Shown in pieces: positions 25,427 through 36,172 of a DNA stretch of 64,000 bases. How positions within the stretch are numbered: the stretch's first letter is position 1; every line of letters starts with the position of its first letter. Source of the stretch: Nocardioides acrostichi (GTDB lineage: Bacteria; Actinomycetota; Actinomycetes; Propionibacteriales; Nocardioidaceae); contig NZ_JADIVZ010000006.1 of the NCBI RefSeq assembly GCF_015319165.1, positions 62,001-126,000 on the forward strand, in the 5' to 3' direction. The notes beneath the pieces are model-generated. The model ran no database searches. It had not been told where the DNA came from and was given only the letters and a program-made list of their open reading frames with translations. The position numbers and the translations under genes are program-made.

Positions 25427-26587
25427 TCACGCGGCCTTGCCGGTCGTGACGTTGGCCGGATCGGTGCGAGAGGAGAGCACGGCCTCGAAGGTGTAGGCGT
25501 TGTGGTCAAGGGCCTCGAACCCGAGCCGCGAGGCGTCGAGCCGCTCACCTCCGGCACGGGCGATCTGCTGGGCCACCTTGGAGGCCTCGGTCTCAACCTC
25601 GCCGGCAGGCAGCAGGCGTACCGAGGTGAGCATCCCCAGCCCGGAGACGAAGCGGCCACGGTCGAGTTCGGTGAGCACGCCGTCCAGGGCGGCGAGGGGG
25701 TCGCAGTTCTTGAGCAGGCGCACACCGAGAGTGCCCCGCACCGTGAGGGTGCGGCGACCGTCCTCGGTGACCTCCTCAGCGACGATGGTGGAGTCCATCG
25801 GCAGCACCTCCAGGTGACTGCTCGCCCAGAGGTTGTCATCGCCCCTGTGAGCGACCGTGCTGGTGCCGTAGCGCACCGCATCGGCCAGCGCGTGAGCAAC
25901 CTTGCCGGTCAGCACCTCGGGGCGTCCCACCTTGGCCAGCACCGGGTCGGACTCGTGCGCGCTGTTGACGACCAGCCGCAGAGTGTCGCGGTTCTCAGTG
26001 GAGGACACGAAGCCCTGGGCATCGACGTGCAGCCCGAGCCGGTCACACGCTCGCTCGACCTCTCGGGCGTCCAGGGGCCGGTGGATGTTATCGCGGAAGT
26101 AGACGACCTCGACGTGGCCTGCGACCGTGCCGTTCTTCCTCAGCTCGGTCTCCTTGCTCTGCACGATGAGGCAGACGGGCAGGTCGCTGGCCTTGGCGGC
26201 GTCCTTCGGGACCACGAAGGTCGGGACGATGGTGACTCCGGGCAGGACGATGCCGAGGGCTCCAGTCAGGGCGCTGGCGAGTCGCACGTCGGTGGACAGC
26301 AGGCGACGCTGGGCGTCTCCGATGGCGCGCTTCGCGCCGGCCTTGCGCAGCTCTGCGCGCTTGACGGCGGAGACGGCCTCGCTGTGCTGGGTGGTGTTGT
26401 ACTCGTCCTCACCTCGCCTCCATGAGCCCTCTATGTCGGCTAGACGGTCTTCGGCGGCTTCGAGGTCGGGGTCGGCGTTGCGCTGCCGCTCCAGGGCAGC
26501 GGCGTGGGCCTCCTGGGTGGCGAGGATGGTGGGCTCTGCGGCCTTCTCAGCGGCGGCGAGGATGGTGCTGAACTTCTTGGCGGTCAT
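25427..26587 (-). CDS. Unknown 386-residue protein of the element
   Basis: The ATG at 26587 has a strong AAGGAGG site; the ORF upstream of it is not convincing. Residues 1-110 are Ala/Glu-rich and helical, probably coiled coil (KKFSTILAAAEKAAEPT start, AAEDRLADIEGSWRRGEDEY). A hydrophobic stretch with LASALTGALGIVLPGVTIVPTFVVP follows, then an alpha/beta region with LPVCLIVQSKE and HVEVVYFRDN, and a C-terminal part with SHLEVLPMDS and LTVRGTLGVRLL. I recognise no family. As the largest non-integrase gene of the element it may serve replication, packaging or interference. Confidence 0.65.
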   Translation of the reverse strand: MTAKKFSTILAAAEKAAEPTILATQEAHAAALERQRNADPDLEAAEDRLADIEGSWRRGEDEYNTTQHSEAVSAVKRAELRKAGAKRAIGDAQRRLLSTDVRLASALTGALGIVLPGVTIVPTFVVPKDAAKASDLPVCLIVQSKETELRKNGTVAGHVEVVYFRDNIHRPLDAREVERACDRLGLHVDAQGFVSSTENRDTLRLVVNSAHESDPVLAKVGRPEVLTGKVAHALADAVRYGTSTVAHRGDDNLWASSHLEVLPMDSTIVAEEVTEDGRRTLTVRGTLGVRLLKNCDPLAALDGVLTELDRGRFVSGLGMLTSVRLLPAGEVETEASKVAQQIARAGGERLDASRLGFEALDHNAYTFEAVLSSRTDPANVTTGKAA

Positions 26588-27207
26588 GTGGTGTGCCTCC
26601 TTGGTGGGTTGGGTGGGTGAGCGCGGTTCGGCTCGGTGAGGATCAGTGGCTGCCGTGCACTGACAGCGACCCGCAGGAGCGCACGGCTCCGGACGCGACG
26701 TGCCGGACTTCGGGATGCACGCTGCTGCCACACATGCACCGGCACAGAGCGCGAGCAGCCACGCCGGCGGGTGGATCGGCAAGGACAGTGAGCCAACCGA
26801 TACAGACTCCCCTGCGGATCGCGCTTCGCGGCAGCGGCGAGGTGTCTGGAGAGCTGGTAGCCGCAGGAAGTCGATCCACTGCTCTCGGCCCTGCTGGCTT
26901 ATCTGGTCTACGACGGTTGGTTGTTGATCTGGTGATGTTGTTCTCCTATCTGTCGGTGTTCTGGACATGCGGAACCAAGGCCACCCACATGGGGGCCAAG
27001 ACTGGGTAGCGCGCTAGCGGCTTGGCGCGTCGGCGGGGTTGAGCCCGATGGAGGGGCTGTCCTCCACCTCGCCGGTGCAGTGACCTAGAGGGTCTAGTGA
27101 GGAAGGGTGTAGTAGTCAGGGTCTAGTGGCTCGCAACGTGTTGCGGGCTGGGGAACGTCATCCTGCGAGTTGGGGACGCGAGGTTGCGGGTTGGGAAGCG
27201 CTCCAGC
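26588..27207. other. 620-nt non-coding region with short direct repeats
   Basis: No convincing gene. Two direct-repeat pairs stand near its right end: AGGGTCTAGTG at 27090-27100 and 27119-27129, and GTTGCGGGYTGGGRAAGCG-like copies at 27141-27158 and 27184-27201. Between a winged-helix gene and a large unknown gene, this is a possible origin or operator region. Confidence 0.45.
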
Positions 27208-27765
27208 TCAGGCCCATCGGCTCAGGGTCGTCCTCGCGCTCCGGTGCTCCTCGCGCTCGGCTGCTCGGCGCGCCCTGGCTTCGCTGACAGACGCCAGGCT
27301 TCGACGCCCTTCGCCGGTGGCAACGGCAGGCACCTCGACGCGAGACCGCTCGGGCTGCTCGCTCTGCTCGTCCTTCCCCGCCATCCCGGTCACCGGCCTC
27401 GCCACGTCTCCGCCGTGCGACTCGGCTCCCCGGCGAGCAGTGTCCGACTCCTCGGCCAGGCCCCCAGTGGGAATGCGGAGCCGATACGTGGTCGCCTTGC
27501 TGTACGCGCCAGCGCGCCCGCCCTTCTCTAAGACCTCGACCCACCCGTCGTGCACGAGCGCCTTGAGGTGGGTGAACACGGTGCGCTCGGAGAGCTTGGT
27601 GCGGTTAGCCAACTGCTCCTGGCTGACGAAGAAGTCCTTGCCGTCGCCGTTGTCGTAGGTCGACATCACGAGTCCGAGGTACCCGGCGTTCGCGCTGGGG
27701 CCTCGCTCGATGAACGCGTCCTGCCACACGAACTTCGGGTTGCGGGCACCCCGCGTTGCCGTCAC
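27208..27765 (-). CDS. Winged-helix DNA-binding protein
   Basis: A 185-residue protein whose GTG at 27765 overlaps the upstream stop as GTGA. Residues 25-95 form a winged helix-turn-helix (FFVSQEQLANRTKLSERTVFTHLKALVHDGWVEV), of the type found in replication-initiation helper and DnaD-like proteins. The C-terminal half is charged and probably disordered (EQPERSRVEVP, ARARRAAEREEH). It could control element genes or assist replication. Translational coupling to the excisionase-like gene suggests joint expression. Confidence 0.75.
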   Translation of the reverse strand: MTATRGARNPKFVWQDAFIERGPSANAGYLGLVMSTYDNGDGKDFFVSQEQLANRTKLSERTVFTHLKALVHDGWVEVLEKGGRAGAYSKATTYRLRIPTGGLAEESDTARRGAESHGGDVARPVTGMAGKDEQSEQPERSRVEVPAVATGEGRRSLASVSEARARRAAEREEHRSARTTLSRWA

Positions 27766-27995
27766 CTCGCGGCTAGGGGCTCGACGTAGCCGGCCTGCTC
27801 ATAGGCGAGCACATCACCGAACCGATAGAAGATCCGTGAGTGCACCTTCACGTACGGCGGTCCCTGGCCCGCGGATCGTCGGTTCGCCAACACCTTCACC
27901 GTGGTGTCCCATCGGTCCGCCAGCGCCTTGGCCGGCATGAGGTCGGTGCTCGTGCTCGGGTGCAGCGGGGTGGTGGTGCTCGTGGGGGTGGGCAT
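27762..27995 (-). CDS. Excisionase-like helix-turn-helix protein
   Basis: A 77-residue protein from ATG at 27995 with GAAGGAGG upstream. After a Ser/Thr-rich N-terminus it shows a MerR/excisionase-type fold: LMPAKALADRWDTTVKVLANRRSAGQG then PPYVKVHSRIFYRFGDVLAYEQ. Such proteins direct integrase toward excision or bind element promoters. It overlaps the next gene by 4 nt. Confidence 0.8.
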   Translation of the reverse strand: MPTPTSTTTPLHPSTSTDLMPAKALADRWDTTVKVLANRRSAGQGPPYVKVHSRIFYRFGDVLAYEQAGYVEPLAAR

Positions 27996-28310
27996 GGGTG
28001 GGCCTCCTTCGGTGGGGTCGCTCGACCAGAGCGACACCGGACCCTCCTACGGCCCTAGAGTCGCTCGACCCTCTCGGTGGGGTGCTGCGAGCTGTTCATC
28101 CCCGGCAACGTAACCCGACGCACCGACAGGGCTGCCACGCTCGACCACGACGGGTCACCCGGACACCTCTCGCGGCTCTCGGGCCGCTCTCGGGCCGCCT
28201 CGCTCAGCGCCCCCGCAGACGCCAGCAGGGGCCTGACTGAGGCATCTACCCCAACCAGACCCCTGCTCCAGCGAGAGGACGTGTTCTGTTTTTCTGAGAG
28301 GGCTCTGCGG
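27996..28310. other. Upstream region of the excisionase-like gene
   Basis: About 315 nt with no gene. CTCGGTGGGGT and GTCGCTCGACC each occur twice (28010-28085), which could be operator copies for the HTH operon promoter. Confidence 0.4.
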
Positions 28311-28721
28311 CTAGAGCACCTCGGCGCGGATCGCTTCGAGGTCAGGTGCAGGCTCGTAGCCGTCCGTCTCGTAGGCGTCCAGGCGAGCAGTGAGCACCTC
28401 GATACGTGCGTCGATGGCAGCGCGCTCGTCCTCAGCCTGCGTTCGCTGTCGGAGGGCGTGCAGCGCCTCCCAGTCTTCGGCAGCATCGCTCCGCTCGCGG
28501 AGCGGGGTCAGCGACTGGAGCAGGTTGTACGCATCCCCGACAGCATCCATCTCCTCCAGCGACAGACCGTTGCCCTCGTCGGGCCACACGTTGATGACCC
28601 CCCACAGCTTCTCCAATGCACAGTCGATGCCCCGCACAGCCTCAGCTCTGGCCGGCAGCGCCTTCTGCATGTTGGCAGCAAGCGCCTCGAACGGGTCGAA
28701 CCCCTCGGTCGTCTCGGCCAT
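28311..28721 (-). CDS. Unknown helical protein of the element
   Basis: A 136-residue, acidic, all-helical protein from ATG at 28721 with GGAGAGA upstream. Long heptad-like stretches (EDWEALHALRQRTQAEDERAA, DARIEVLTARLDAYE) suggest a coiled coil. No family is recognised. It lies between the HTH operon and the gene at 28806 on the same strand. Confidence 0.6.
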   Translation of the reverse strand: MAETTEGFDPFEALAANMQKALPARAEAVRGIDCALEKLWGVINVWPDEGNGLSLEEMDAVGDAYNLLQSLTPLRERSDAAEDWEALHALRQRTQAEDERAAIDARIEVLTARLDAYETDGYEPAPDLEAIRAEVL

Positions 28722-28805
28722 GTCTATCTCTCCTCTCGTCGCGGCTTCGTCGGCGTCCACTTGTACCCGGTCGAGCCGACAGCGGTGTCAGCCCTGACGG
28801 CCCCG

Positions 28806-29177
28806 CTAGGCGACCTCGACCACCCCAGCGAGCCTCCGTACTTCCTCGAACGCCTCGACGCGCTCGCTCAACGTGAGGTCGGCATGCACCGGCTCTCGTC
28901 CGTACAGCCCGACAAGGGGGCGGCCGTCGAGCGTCCAGCCCTCCAGGCAGGCATCGCTCACCCACGATCCCGGCACGTAGTCCTCCCCTCGGCTCAGCTC
29001 CCACCCGAGCGCGTCGAGCCGGTCAAGCGCGGCCACAAGGTCGGCGTGGTTGAGCGTCGGCTCCCCGTCGACCAAGGCGAGGTCGCGGTCGGGGTGTGGC
29101 AGCACGAGAGCGCCGTCCCCGGTGAGCGGGTCGAGCACCGCAAAGTGCGAGCCGAGCACCATCGTCGTCGTAGTCAT
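28806..29177 (-). CDS. Unknown small protein next to attR
   Basis: A 123-residue protein from ATG at 29177, preceded by GAGAGGA. It has alternating strands and helices (MVLGSHFAVLDPLTGD, DLVAALDRLDALGWEL, GWTLDGRPLVGLYG) and no membrane segment. No family is recognised. It is the first minus-strand gene inside the right end of the element and 84 nt upstream of the next gene. Confidence 0.6.
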   Translation of the reverse strand: MTTTTMVLGSHFAVLDPLTGDGALVLPHPDRDLALVDGEPTLNHADLVAALDRLDALGWELSRGEDYVPGSWVSDACLEGWTLDGRPLVGLYGREPVHADLTLSERVEAFEEVRRLAGVVEVA

Positions 29178-29217
29178 GCTGCCGTCCTCTCATCACGGGA
29201 CAGATCGTCCCCCACAA

Positions 29218-29240
29218 ATCCCCCGGAAACCCCCCGGAAT
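29218..29240. repeat. Candidate integrase arm site (right)
   Basis: This is the right-hand partner of 23327-23349 (18 of 23 matches), just inside attR. Confidence 0.5.
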
Positions 29241-29345
29241 CCCCCTGATTGGGAGTGACTCGGAGTGTGCCCTATGAGCGGCACATGCGCTATGAGCAGG
29301 CACAACGTGGTCGAGCGTGAAGTCGAGTGATCGCTCTGCGCGTAC

Positions 29346-29381
29346 TCTCTTGGTTGTGGGTTCGAGTCCCACGGGGCCCAC
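29346..29381. repeat. attR: 36-bp tRNA-Lys fragment
   Basis: An exact copy of 23236-23271. It lacks the 5' half of the tRNA, so it is an attachment-site remnant and not a gene. Confidence 0.95.
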
Positions 29382-29599
29382 TGGTGCGCACCCTCTGCGC
29401 TGTGGCTGAGATCGCGACCCGCGCCACCTGGCCACTCAGAACGGCCACTCAAACGGCCACGCAGGGCGCCGGCACCGCGACCTGAGCGCTCTGTTCGGCC
29501 CACAAGCGTGCGGCGCACACGTGAGCCGCACGTGACCTTGGCGCCGCTCAGCAGGACGGCGCTGGCGCCGTGGGCGGGCTCGCAGACCCGACGAGTCAG

Positions 29600-30334
29600 T
29601 CAGGACAGCGCGACTGACGCCTCCTGGGGGTGAGATGGGTCGGCAGAATCCTCCGGCACATCCTCACCCCCCAGCAAGACGGACGGCCCGTCGTCGTCCG
29701 CCTGCTCGAGGTGGGCCAAGGGGGCCAGGCCGTGCTCCATGCCCCAGGCCACCGCTTGGGCGCGCCTGGTGACGTCGATCTTGCGATAGGCGGCGCGGAT
29801 GTAGGTCTTGACCGAGTTGATGCTCAGGTACAGCTGCGCACCGATCTCGGAGTTCGTGAGCCCCTGCGTGACCAGCGAGAGAATCTCCGCCTCGCGGGTG
29901 GTCAGTGCGAAGTCGCGCGGCGACGCGTCGCTGATCAGGTGCAGCGCGCCCTGGTCGGGCGGGATGCGCCCCGGCACCCTCGCCGTGCCGTCGTGGTAGG
30001 CCTCGATGGCCATCACGAGCTGGGCCGCGGGCAGCGCCTTGGACAGATGACCTGCGAACGAGCCGCGCTGGTCGGTGTCGGGGTCGCGCCAGGAGTAGAC
30101 CACGGCCGTGCTGCGCGAGCTGCGCATGAGGTCGCGCAGCAGCGTCTGGCTGGTGGGCGACTGGCGCACCGGCTCGTAGAGCACGACGTCGACCGATGTC
30201 GGCCGGAGCGCGGCGGACTCGGTATCGAGGAGGCTGACCCGACCCGCATAGGGCGCCAGCAGAGACCGGAGCCCAGCCACCGACACCTCGAAATTGTCGA
30301 TGAGGGCAACACGCACTGGTCGAGAGCCGCTCAT
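29600..30334 (-). CDS. LuxR/NarL-type regulator with Glu at the phosphoacceptor site
   Basis: A 244-residue response-regulator-like protein. The N-terminal receiver-like domain has LIDNFEVSVAG but Glu54 (VVLYEP) where active receivers have Asp, so phosphorylation-independent activity is likely. The C-terminal LuxR helix-turn-helix is clear (LTTREAEILSLVTQGLTNSEI, NSVKTYIRAAYRKI). No sensor kinase is nearby. It is paralogous to the gene at 30476, same strand, separated by 141 nt. The last 35 residues are acidic and probably disordered. Confidence 0.85.
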   Translation of the reverse strand: MSGSRPVRVALIDNFEVSVAGLRSLLAPYAGRVSLLDTESAALRPTSVDVVLYEPVRQSPTSQTLLRDLMRSSRSTAVVYSWRDPDTDQRGSFAGHLSKALPAAQLVMAIEAYHDGTARVPGRIPPDQGALHLISDASPRDFALTTREAEILSLVTQGLTNSEIGAQLYLSINSVKTYIRAAYRKIDVTRRAQAVAWGMEHGLAPLAHLEQADDDGPSVLLGGEDVPEDSADPSHPQEASVALS

Positions 30335-30475
30335 GCCTCGAACCTAACTGCCGACAGACCTCATATCCCGTCCTGACCTGCGCTTTCACCCCGATGAGTG
30401 AGGGCTTGGCAGGCCCGTCCAAGGCTTGTGGAATCTCTGTGGATTGTTGGTGGAAGGATGGCCCACCCAGGCCCG

Positions 30476-31144
30476 TCAAGCCCCCGGCGCCACGTCCTCA
30501 CGCCTGGTCGCGTCGGGCAGGAAGCCGTGCTCGATGCCCCATCGCACGGCCTGCGAGCGGCGACTGAGGCCGAGCTTGCGATAGGCGGTGCGCACGTAGG
30601 TCTTGACCGAGTTCACGGAGAGATAGGCGCGCTCGGCCATCTCCTGGTTGGAGAGCCCCTGGGCGATCAGCGCCATCATCTCGCCCTCGCGGGCCGACAA
30701 GCCCTGCGCGCGCCCGGGCCAATCGCCGTTGCTCTCCACGACGCGGTCGACGCTGGGCTGGAGCCGCTCACCTTGGTGGATGCGCACCAGGGCGTTCGCG
30801 AGCGCGGCCCCCGAGAGGCTCTTCTCGAGGTAGCCCGCCGCTCCGCGGCGCATGGCCTCGCGCACGAGCGTGGGGTCGACGTTCCAGCTGAACACGACCA
30901 CCTTGGCCCCGGTGGTCTGCGAGAGCCGCTGCACGTCGAGCACGTTGCACTGCTGCTGACCGAAGGTGTCGTAGAGCACCAGGTCGACCCGGCTGCCGTC
31001 GTCGGCCTTCTCGACGTCACCGACGACGAGCTCGACCACCTCGACTCGCTCGGAGTGCGGCGCGAGGAGGCCACAGAGACCCTGCACGATGATGTCGTAG
31101 TCGTTGAGCACGCTCACGCGTACCGGTCGATCCGCCACCGCCAC
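30476..31144 (-). CDS. LuxR/NarL-type response regulator
   Basis: A 222-residue protein with a receiver domain (LNDYDIIVQG; Asp59 in LVLYDTFG; Lys in YLEKSL) and a C-terminal LuxR-type helix-turn-helix (LSAREGEMMALIAQGLSNQEM, NSVKTYVRTAYRKL). Unlike its paralogue it keeps the phosphoacceptor Asp. It has no adjacent kinase, so it is an orphan regulator. The target genes are unknown. Confidence 0.87.
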   Translation of the reverse strand: MAVADRPVRVSVLNDYDIIVQGLCGLLAPHSERVEVVELVVGDVEKADDGSRVDLVLYDTFGQQQCNVLDVQRLSQTTGAKVVVFSWNVDPTLVREAMRRGAAGYLEKSLSGAALANALVRIHQGERLQPSVDRVVESNGDWPGRAQGLSAREGEMMALIAQGLSNQEMAERAYLSVNSVKTYVRTAYRKLGLSRRSQAVRWGIEHGFLPDATRREDVAPGA

Positions 31145-31168
31145 TCAACGCCCCTTCTCTCGATCGCC

Positions 31169-32011
31169 CTAGTCCTGCTTCTGGTCCTGCTTCTGGCCCT
31201 GCTTCTGGTCCTGCTTCTGGTCCTGCTTCGACGCCGAGTCGGTGCTCCTGGCCGAGCCTTCAGCGTTGCTCCGACCCGACCCGGACTCCAGGGCCTGATC
31301 GGGTGAGAGTAGCCGGAACTGCCGGTCGCGGGGTTCGCCGCCGAGAGCCGCGGCCTCGACGTGGTAGTAGCCGGGCAGCGCCCAGGCCGAGTAGCGGCTG
31401 CACTCGCCGTCCGAGCGCCTGGCACCCCACTGGATCGAGACCGTGCTCGCCTGCGCGCTGCGCAACACCAGATCCTTCTTCGGCACCGCCTGCGAGCACT
31501 CCAGGGTGCTCCAGATGTCGTCGCTGCCCGAGGTGATCTTGACTGTGATGCTGCGCGGAGTCACCTCGAAGGTGCACGCGGGAGACACCTTCGTGCGCAT
31601 CACGAGACGCAGCGAGACCGGCTCGCCCTCGACCGCCCCGTCGACCACGGGTCGCACCGAGATGTCGCTCGGCGCACACTCGCCGTTCGGCTGGGCCGGC
31701 GGGGCCGTTTCCTCCTTGCCGCCTCTCTTCGACCCGTCGGCACCGCGCTGCTCGGCGCTCGCGCTCCCGGTGGCCGTGGCGGGCCCGGAGGAGGTGTCGG
31801 ACGTCGGGCCGGGCGTCGTGCGCGCACCGGCTTGCGTGGCCTGCTCGGCCCCACCACCGGTACCGGTGATCAGCCGCAACAGCCCGGTGAGCCCGCCCAC
31901 CAGAGCCAGCACGGCCACCAGCACGACCGCCCTACGGCGCCAGTAGACGGCCTGCGGCACCGGCGCACGCGGCGGCCGGGGCCGTTGCTGCGAGGGGCGG
32001 GCGGAGGGCAC
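31169..32011 (-). CDS. Membrane-anchored DUF4232-like protein with KQDQ tail
   Basis: About 280 residues from GTG at 32011. A basic N-terminus and one hydrophobic helix (about 28-48) anchor the protein; a Ser/Thr/Gly-rich linker follows. The folded part (about 110-235) has four Cys (NGECAPSD, SPACTFEV, LECSQ, DGECSRY) and the beta-sandwich look of DUF4232-type extracytoplasmic domains. The C-terminus is five KQDQ-type units encoded by a 12-bp tandem repeat (31170-31230), likely unstable in copy number. It sits downstream of no obvious partner; function unknown. Confidence 0.7.
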   Translation of the reverse strand: MPSARPSQQRPRPPRAPVPQAVYWRRRAVVLVAVLALVGGLTGLLRLITGTGGGAEQATQAGARTTPGPTSDTSSGPATATGSASAEQRGADGSKRGGKEETAPPAQPNGECAPSDISVRPVVDGAVEGEPVSLRLVMRTKVSPACTFEVTPRSITVKITSGSDDIWSTLECSQAVPKKDLVLRSAQASTVSIQWGARRSDGECSRYSAWALPGYYHVEAAALGGEPRDRQFRLLSPDQALESGSGRSNAEGSARSTDSASKQDQKQDQKQGQKQDQKQD

Positions 32012-32073
32012 TCCCGAACGCTACCCAGCCGGGAGGCGGCGACGGCGGAGGCACTCCGGCGGGCGTCGCGCGG

Positions 32074-32352
32074 TCAGTGCTTGCGCAACGCGTCGATCAG
32101 TTCGGCCTTCGTCATCGACGAGCGACCCTCGACGTCGACCTCGGAGGCTCGCTCACGCAGCTCCTCGACCGTCCACTCCTCATAGGCCGGCGACTGGCCG
32201 CCCCTGCTGCCCACCTCCGACCGGGACGACGCCGCGGCGGCGTTCGCGATGCGGGCGGACTTCTCCTTGCTGTTGCCCTCGTCGCGCAGCTTCTCGTACA
32301 GCTCGGCGTCCTTGACGCTGGGCCCGGGGTCGTCACTGCTCTGCTTCGCCAT
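32074..32352 (-). CDS. Small protein with C-terminal Rho-N/SAP-like domain
   Basis: A 92-residue protein from ATG at 32352. The N-terminal half is charged (KDAELYEKLRDEGNSKEKSARIANAA) as in small stress-type proteins; the C-terminal 35 residues (WTVEELRERASEVDVEGRSS, then KAELIDALRKH) form the helix-extension-helix typical of Rho N-terminal/SAP domains that bind nucleic acid. Family members are short, widespread in actinobacteria and unassigned. It diverges from mutY. Confidence 0.8.
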   Translation of the reverse strand: MAKQSSDDPGPSVKDAELYEKLRDEGNSKEKSARIANAAAASSRSEVGSRGGQSPAYEEWTVEELRERASEVDVEGRSSMTKAELIDALRKH

Positions 32353-32422
32353 GCTCGCGACGATAGGTCGCCGCAGGGTCGGGCGGTGCACCCCTGGGGA
32401 GGGCCCGCACAATGGTGGCGCC

Positions 32423-33355
32423 ATGCCCGCGCATCCTCCCCAGAGCCTCCCGCAGAACGCTGCGAAGACCTCCCTGCACGTACCCGTGTTCGCCTGGTAC
32501 GCCACGCATGCGCGCGACCTTCCGTGGCGCCGTCCGGAGGCCTCGGCGTGGTCGGTGCTGGTGAGCGAGCTGATGCTCCAGCAGACCCCGGTCAAGCGGG
32601 TGCTGCCCGTGCACCAGGCCTGGCTCGAGCGGTGGCCGACACCGGCCGCGCTCGCGGTCGAGCCCACGGGCGAGGCGGTGCGCGCATGGGGACGCCTCGG
32701 GTACCCACGCCGCGCCCTGAGGCTGCACGCCGCCGCCGTGGCGATCGCCGAGCGGCACGACGGCGAGGTGCCGGCCGACCTCGACGACCTGCTCGCCCTG
32801 CCCGGGGTGGGCGAGTACACCGCGGCCGCGGTCGCCTCCTTCGCCTACGGACGCCGCCACGTCGTGCTCGACACGAACGTGCGGCGGGTGCTCGGTCGGG
32901 TGCTCGGCGGCGTCGAGTTCCCGGCCACCTCGCTGAACCGGGCCGAGCGCGAGCGGGCGGCGTCCGTGGTGCCGGACGAGCCGCCGCACCCCGTCGGCAC
33001 CGCGGCCACCTGGGCCGTGGCGGTGATGGAGCTGGGAGCGCTGGTGTGCACCGCCGGGGCACCTCGATGCGGCGAATGCCCCCTGGCAGACCAGTGCGCC
33101 TGGCGGCTGGCCGGCTTCCCGGCCTACGACGGCCCTCCCCGGCGGGGGCAGGCGTGGGCCGGCACCGACCGGCAGTGCCGCGGGCGGCTCATGGCGGTGC
33201 TGCGCGATGCCGACGGGCCGGTGCACCGAAGCGCGCTGGAGGCCGCATGGTCGGGCACGGCCACCCTGGCCGACCAGCGCGAACGCTGCCTGGTCTCGCT
33301 CGTGGCCGACGGGCTCGCCGTCCGTACGAGCCCCGAGACCTACGCCCTGCCCTGA
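32423..33355 (+). CDS. mutY: A/G-specific adenine DNA glycosylase
   Basis: A 310-residue base-excision-repair enzyme that removes adenine mispaired with 8-oxoguanine. The helix-hairpin-helix region LPGVGEYTAAAVASFAYG is followed by the catalytic Asp in VLDTNVRR. Four cysteines (CTAGAPRCGECPLADQC) ligate a 4Fe-4S cluster. The catalytic Glu lies in SELMLQQT. The C-terminal 70 residues form a short winged-helix-like domain rather than a long Nudix-type domain, as seen in short actinobacterial MutY. The ATG at 32423 follows GGTGG; the upstream ORF extension overlaps the divergent gene. Confidence 0.93.
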   Translation: MPAHPPQSLPQNAAKTSLHVPVFAWYATHARDLPWRRPEASAWSVLVSELMLQQTPVKRVLPVHQAWLERWPTPAALAVEPTGEAVRAWGRLGYPRRALRLHAAAVAIAERHDGEVPADLDDLLALPGVGEYTAAAVASFAYGRRHVVLDTNVRRVLGRVLGGVEFPATSLNRAERERAASVVPDEPPHPVGTAATWAVAVMELGALVCTAGAPRCGECPLADQCAWRLAGFPAYDGPPRRGQAWAGTDRQCRGRLMAVLRDADGPVHRSALEAAWSGTATLADQRERCLVSLVADGLAVRTSPETYALP

Positions 33356-33396
33356 GGCTCGCCCGAAGGCTTCGCCGCGGAGAGGGCCATGACGAC

Positions 33397-33437
33397 GCGA
33401 GCCCGCGCCCTCCCCTTCGAGGAGGACGCGGGCTCGC
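33397..33437. terminator. Bidirectional hairpin between mutY and clpC
   Basis: GCGAGCCCGCG pairs with CGCGGGCTCGC, extended by CCTCC/GGAGG around a short loop. It lies between the convergent stops of mutY (33355) and clpC (33456) and can serve both. Confidence 0.85.
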
Positions 33438-33455
33438 GCTCGCTGAGCGGGGCGG

Positions 33456-36044
<2,589 letters not shown>

Positions 36045-36172
36045 GCGCATCTCCTCAAAACAGGTGTGGGGTCACTGACTCCAACCCCGTTCACCACCCT
36101 ACGCGTTCCCGATTCACCCCAGGAGCGCATCCGCTGAGAGCGAACACGGGGGGTCTCGCCGGCGAGCGAAAA

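Larger units (their letters stand above)
23236..29381. mobile_element. 6.1-kb integrative element in tRNA-Lys
   Basis: The element is bounded by 36-bp direct repeats and begins with its integrase just inside attL, reading toward the tRNA, a standard layout. Inside are an integrase, a 56-residue membrane protein, a 386-residue unknown protein, a winged-helix protein, an excisionase-like HTH protein and two small unknown proteins, all on the minus strand. No FtsK/TraB translocase, relaxase, capsid, terminase or known defence gene is seen, so it is neither a typical actinomycete integrative-conjugative element nor a complete prophage. It could be a satellite or mobilisable island. Confidence 0.9.

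Noticed and set aside
26588..26968. N-terminal extension of the 386-residue island protein
   Set aside because: The strong ribosome-binding site directly before 26587 and the poor composition upstream favour the shorter protein.
29346..29381. Second tRNA gene
   Set aside because: Only the 3' half is present; it is the attR repeat.
32423..33355. Truncated MutY
   Set aside because: The short C-terminus is normal for actinobacterial MutY; catalytic and Fe-S residues are all present.
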